From Antedon bifida (Eukaryota; Echinodermata; Crinoidea; Comatulida; Antedonidae), in assembly GCA_963402885.1 (NCBI GenBank), contig OY727098.1:4459001-4523000 (forward strand): DNA of 64,000 nt. The letters are read 5' to 3'. Shown piece by piece: positions 58,501 to 64,000 of this stretch (positions are counted from its first letter, which is position 1; each line of letters opens with the position of its first letter). The notes beneath the pieces are model-generated. The model was given only the letters and a program-made list of their open reading frames with translations, did no database searches and was not told where the DNA came from. The translations under genes and the position numbers were made by a program.

Positions 58501-60718
58501 GCTTTTGATACAATAACATTTAAAGTTATAATACTTTATTCACATTTATACTTATTATTATACTTTATTGATATACTTAAATGACTTCTTCACTTTGATG
58601 ACATTTCAAGTAAAATAATGACATTATCAAGGGGAAAATGGATGTGAATTACACATTGATCTTATTATTATTTATTGAACTGTAAATAAATAATTTTATT
58701 TAAACAGGAATTTGGGAACTGCTGTTAAAGATACAATATAATAATAATAATAATAAAAACTTTATTTAATCACGGTAACACTTGTTCACCTCAATGGTGT
58801 TTTTCGACTACCTTTCTTAATTGTGTATGAGCAAGAGAAGTATACTGTAAAAGATCATGAAGTTTGTTATTTAAGTATCATACTTAAGAGAAAGGGAAGG
58901 GTGTGGTCTATTATGAATAGGCAACAATTTTTAACAATAAATTAATAATATTATAATTTAAAATTGATGATTCAATAATCACAAGACTATAAAATAATAA
59001 TTTATTAATAATAATAGCTTAAGGTTTTTTTCAATTTCATAATGGAATAATTGGCCTGTAATTGTGGTACTCTCTTGGGCGCTATTGGTCAGTGTTTCCA
59101 TGACCTAAATTTCAATGTCAAAGGTCATCCATAAAAAAATGGTTTCATTTTCAATACAATAATCCTACATTTAATGCAGGAAAAGGGATAAATACACACA
59201 TACACTATAATGAAACAGTTTTTTACATTATATTAATTTATTTTTAAAATATATTTTTAATAACTACCTACAATCTAACAGTGTCGGTGATAATATTAAA
59301 AGATAAAATCATAAAATACACTCACACTGTCACTGCTATATGTTTAATAACAATGTAAATGAACATAAGATATATATATATAAATTAATATCAAATCATA
59401 AACCAATGCATAAATTGTACCTAATAATATGATTGATGGCATTCACTATCATAACTTTAATAACAAGTGAAAATATCACATTGAATGATATACTATAATA
59501 TATACTGTATACATACATACCATATTGTACTGTAAGCAAATATATTCATTCAAACTAAAACTATGAATCCAAAAAGCAATATGTCTATTGAAAATAATCC
59601 AAGACTTCAATCTATGAACTGCAAAATTCTACTATTATTATTATATCCTTACTACACTGTACTTTATAACCACATTGTACTGCTTTCAAATATTTCTGTA
59701 AGTTAATACCTCTGAACTATTACAACAAAACACATAAGGCTTTGTAACTCCACCTTTTATCCAACTATCCAATAAGATTCGTTGGATTTAGAGTTTATCT
59801 TATGAATATTTATGAGTTACCCACAAAGTGCTTACATCACACCAAGTTCATCCAAGCATGAAAGTTTAAATACTTTTCTGTTTTAGTTTGTGGTTTATAG
59901 ACATAAATAAATAGCATAACTAGAGAAACACAGATTGTTCATTTTTAATGAAGAAAACAATGAGTAATCCATAATATTTATTTTGAAACTTTTACCACAT
60001 ACTGGTTCTATTTTATTGAAATTAAAACGTGGTTCTTTTTTTCCTTTCTAAACATTCCTGGTTTATGAATCACAGGTGATAAGTGTGAATTGTAAATACC
60101 ATTACTATGTAATACCAACCACTCAAAGCCACAAAATCAATAAATAATCATATCTAATACTTGTTTATATTGCTACAGAATGGGATATGCCAGAATATAA
60201 TAGTTTGGGTTAAAAGGTGACTGACACCAAGGAGAAAATTCTGTGCTGTCAATATCAAACACTTTATTCTACCGACCCTCTTTAAAATTTGGCAAATGGT
60301 ACAGTAGTTGCATATAAACTAAGAAGAAAAAGGTAAAGGAATTGGATGGAAGCTGGTAACTTAATTACTGTATAAGACTCAAGTATAATTCCAGGCCTGA
60401 TTATAGTCCCACCCCCCTAATTGTAGACAAAATTCATATTCCATTATTAATCCAATCTGAGTGTAATCCCTCCTCCAACAGGTTGAGGGGATGATGGATC
60501 AGATTGAACCAGTGTTGCAACATCATATTAAACTAGAATTTAATTCGTCACTTTGAATTTGATGAATTATAGGTAATCATTTTTATAATTTTACTGACAT
60601 TTAATTTTTAAAAAGTATGCATGTATGTTCAAAAAGTTTAGTATCATTCATAAGTAATTGTATATTTAATTGATATCTTTCTTTATGCTTTACTCATGGG
60701 ATATGGTTGATAACAGAC
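55519..60718. other. Gene-free AT-rich region
   Basis: No coding exon with credible splice sites. Near 58740-58790 an (ATA)n stretch followed by AAACTTTATTTAATCACGG looks like the tail of a degraded SINE or LINE. Several poly-A/T tracts. Confidence 0.5.
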
Positions 60719-60889
60719 ACACGAACCATATCTCACATACACACAATATGAACCATATCTCACATACACACAATATGAACCATATCTCACATACACACAA
60801 TATGAACCATATCTCACATACACACAAGATGAACCACACAATATGAACCATATCTCACATACACACAATATGAACCATATCTCACATAC
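60719..60889. repeat. 27-bp minisatellite, about 6 copies
   Basis: The unit is AATATGAACCATATCTCACA plus TACACAC (27 bp), with one shortened copy near 60830 (AAGATGAACCACAC). As 27 is a multiple of 3, the minus strand is open through the array, giving a spurious repeated frame. Confidence 0.9.
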
Positions 60890-61634
60890 CATGGATATAT
60901 AACATTTCCATGAACTAAATGGGAGCTAATGTATTACACAAAAAGTAGACTTAATATAACAAATCCGACTGCAAAAAAACATCACAAAAATAGAAATATA
61001 TATCCATTTGTGATTAACATATTTTAATGGACAAATGTATCAATCATACAGCCATGAACGTCTAGCATTGAACTTTTTAAAAATAAATATGAATAACATA
61101 AAGGAAAACATACATTTTAAGGGTGAGTTGAAAAGAAAATTTGGTTAATTATTTAGTATAGACATTATTAAAGGAAACAGAACATAGTTGGGGTCACATA
61201 AAGGATATGACAAAGCATTCGTACCTTTCTCCACAGTGGACTATTTCACGCAGTGGCAAAGTGTGCATAACCGTCAAATTAAACATTTTCTGTTCATCTC
61301 ACATCAAAATTAATATCAGTTAAAAACTCAGGACACATTTAAGCTGGTACATGAAGTATGTTGTCCTAAGCACAGATGACAAAGATGATTTAAACCAACA
61401 AAATGATTTTCGGAATGTTCACCAGTCAAAGAAAAGTTTTATTACATTCAAACATATTTCAACTGAAAGTGTGAAGTCTTTTATTGTTGAACATTGACGT
61501 TAAATTTTTTTTTCTTAAAGCTAAACTATAATAAATAAAGGTATAGAGAAACTTCAAACCGCACCCAGTGATAGACTGGAAATTTACTGTGAACAATAGA
61601 TGAAGACATCTGTGAGAATGAAATAAAAAGCCAC

Positions 61635-61766
61635 CTTAACTGAGAGTTGACTCTGGAATCTTCTGCTTTATGCAGACATCCTTCCATTTGACCACCGGGC
61701 TTTAATATTATGGTTGTAATCCGATTAGATACAGATTCGACACTGACAGTGTGGTACAGCACAGCA
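61635..61766 (-). CDS. Candidate 132-bp coding exon
   Basis: Minus-strand segment after GAGCAG and before TTAAG|GTGGCT, open throughout (HTVSVESVSNRITTI, ILKPGGQMEGCLHK), starting with one base and ending with two. Amino-acid composition is gene-like, unlike the surrounding AT-rich frames. The polypyrimidine tract is weak and no partner exon was found. It could be an upstream exon of the large gene or a chance frame. Confidence 0.25.
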
Positions 61767-64000
61767 CTGCTCAACAGAGATCAAATTGATGCCCTCATCT
61801 TGGTATTGAATAGTTATTATTTGGTATTGAATGATATACGTTTATGTAAAAATGTTGATTTTACTATAAATTTTCTATACAGAGTAAAACATAATTTAAT
61901 GTCATGTTTCCGACTAGGCATCTACAAGTTAATTTTCACTACTGAGTGTTAAAACAGAAATGGATTAATAACAGATTTATTTCTAAGAAACCTAAGCCAC
62001 AAGAAAGAGATTGATATGGTGTTAAGTCACAAAAGGAAGACATAGTTAATCATCAAATGTCTGTGGTTACAGTTTTTGATATTCAAGTGTTAGATAATTG
62101 CTTACAGTAATTACTTTACACTTCAAATAATACATCTATTGTGATTTTATAGTGGATTTATTCTACATTATCTTCTACCCCTTTAGCATCAACTGGCAAT
62201 TTGCATGGTATGTATCTCCAGTGTACTGTCAGACACAAGAGTTTTGCAAGGCAATGTGAAAATTTAGTTTAATTATGTTTTAAATATCAATAATTATTTT
62301 AATAAAAAAGTTCCTGTTCTTTTAATGTCAAAAATGTACACTGAAGAGCAATTTCTAAATGTTTGCCATAAGATAGCAACTTAAGTATGTAAAATTACAA
62401 TTTTGAGGAAGAGAAGGAAACAGTAAAAAAAGAGTAAAACAATGCAAAAAAACAAACAGTAAATATACTCATCAAAGCTTTTACAATTAATGCATCCTAA
62501 CAGCAGTATACTTAAACTAACTTAACACTATCATAAAGTTTGATAGTGTAGACAAGGCTTAACAATATGCTTGTCAATTAGTTTGAAACTGGAAAACAGA
62601 TTTGTATATATTGAATACTTCAATTTGCAGAGTAAAATTGAAAATATGTCTAAGATTGCACTTACCATGTTAAAAATAGAACACATTATGGTTGTTGAAA
62701 GATTTTGAAACAAGTTGAAAATATCAATATAAAAGGAAAATACTACAAATGGCAGCATAAACAACAAAGGTCATTGTGAAGATAAAAACATTAGCCACTT
62801 ATGATGGTTCCGTTGTTGTAAGAAACTATACAAACAAGTATTTATTTTTTTATTTATTTATTCAATTTTTTGCCATATATAATACAAAGAAGACAAAACA
62901 AATATAAAAGGCAAGGAAAGACCAAACAGGTCAATGTTTATATGAATATTCAACTTCAGAATGTTTGTGTTACTATGATTTGATTTGAATATAGTTAGAA
63001 AATCACAAAAATATATACAAAAAAGTTATAACATTATCTTTACTGACATTATAGAAAAATACAATAGGATCGGCAAAAAAAAAAAATTTGGATTTACTGA
63101 AAACAATGCAGAATGTCTACAAAACTTTATTGCATTTCATTTAAAAATTCCAAGAATTGTAAGAAAATGTCGTTACTGAGTTAAAACAATTTTTTTTTGT
63201 TATAAATATTTTGTACAAGTACAAATTTGATTTATAATAACCACTAAATTAAACTAGTCAATTAATAAATCGTTCATGAATACGTGATACGATGCATTCA
63301 TGAATACTACGTGATCTGTACTTAGTATAAAGTTCAAAACATTTTTTTTGTTTACTAGCTAATACTCACTTATTAAGGAATCAATTAGACAGGTGAAAGG
63401 GTCAATTGTTTACTGTAAATATTGTATAGATACAGTAGATTATGTGTTGATTATGAAAAAATAATGACGTAGGCCTGATAATAAATAAAGTCCATAAATG
63501 GTTCGCACATATTAACATATGCTGCTTTTCACGACGACAATGATGCAGATATTGATGGTAAATAATTATAATGATTGCATAATATAGTAAAATGATTTAA
63601 ATCTGTACTTTACATATCATGGCATTATATGCAGTAGGCAAACTCTATAATACAGCGTCACATAATATCACATGTGATGTCTGTATTATGTTTAAGGTTA
63701 AGTTTTTTTTAAAGATAATGATCTGAGATACAGATCTGTGGCACTGTATCACAGAATTTGCTTATGATAGAGTAAAAATTATAATACTGAAAATCGGCCA
63801 AACATTTACTGATGTCAGAATAGATTACACCAAGTTAGATAATACAATCTTTATATAATATTCCCATGGTCACCAATTGTCATTATCAGTTTATTTGTTT
63901 CTCATCTTTCTTTGTCAAATTGGATTTTTATTGTTTGGAATTTCTTTTATTAAACTTGTAAAATTAGTAAGTCTATACAGCTGCATTCAAAGATGTTTCA
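61767..64000. other. Gene-free AT-rich region to the right edge
   Basis: Holds a fragment of the fold-back family seen at 6033-6190 (CATAAAGTTTGATAGTGTAG near 62532) and a short direct repeat TCATGAATACGTGA-like near 63275-63320. No exon or RNA gene recognised. Confidence 0.5.

Noticed and set aside
60683-60892. 69-codon repeated minus-strand frame
   Set aside because: Direct translation of the 27-bp minisatellite; open only because the unit is a multiple of three.

Overview
This is eukaryotic, animal DNA: AT-rich, with genes split into short exons bounded by GT...AG junctions, many tRNA-derived SINEs, non-autonomous DNA transposons, minisatellites and hairpin repeats. Frequent TAGGCCTA-type words, the SINE types and a urease-maturation gene suggest a marine invertebrate deuterostome, most likely an echinoderm. 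The taxon is inferred, not proven.

Layout. (1) Minus strand, about 1-9.6 kb: eleven coding exons of ethanolamine-phosphate phospho-lyase (ETNPPL-type PLP enzyme); its C-terminal exons lie beyond the left edge. (2) 9.7-12.9 kb: a mobile-element patch with a hAT-type MITE (8-bp target duplication), a TTAA-flanked MITE and two SINEs. (3) Minus strand, 13.0-16.8 kb: a complete seven-exon gene for the urease accessory protein UreD, with a SINE nested inside another SINE in one intron. (4) 17.2-19.1 kb: a decayed LINE reverse-transcriptase fragment and a 565-bp fold-back element with GGCCGAATCGTC-repeat ends. (5) Plus strand, 19.9-24.3 kb: a complete five-exon cyclophilin A gene with a TATA/pyrimidine-start promoter and a pogo/Tigger-like MITE in intron 3. 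(6) 24.4-28.7 kb: a 35-38 bp minisatellite and gene-poor sequence with tRNA-like fragments. (7) Minus strand, 28.8-47.0 kb: a large gene for a disordered, coiled-coil, Ser/Lys-rich protein of about 1,963 residues that I could not assign to a family. It has three small exons of identical phase that can be skipped in frame, and more candidates lie inside and upstream of it. (8) 47-64 kb: no confident gene. It holds a Helitron-like insertion whose empty site can be reconstructed from a neighbouring duplicate, a dispersed repeat pair, minisatellites and a few candidate exons.

The genes do not form a pathway. ETNPPL releases ammonia from phosphoethanolamine and UreD helps mature urease, which releases ammonia from urea, so two nitrogen-metabolism genes are neighbours in the same orientation; nothing seen proves this is functional. 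The most distinctive items are the animal UreD gene, the equal-phase exon set with a repeated DF-x-K...EW motif, the Helitron with its empty site, and the 565-bp fold-back element with 13-bp flanking repeats.
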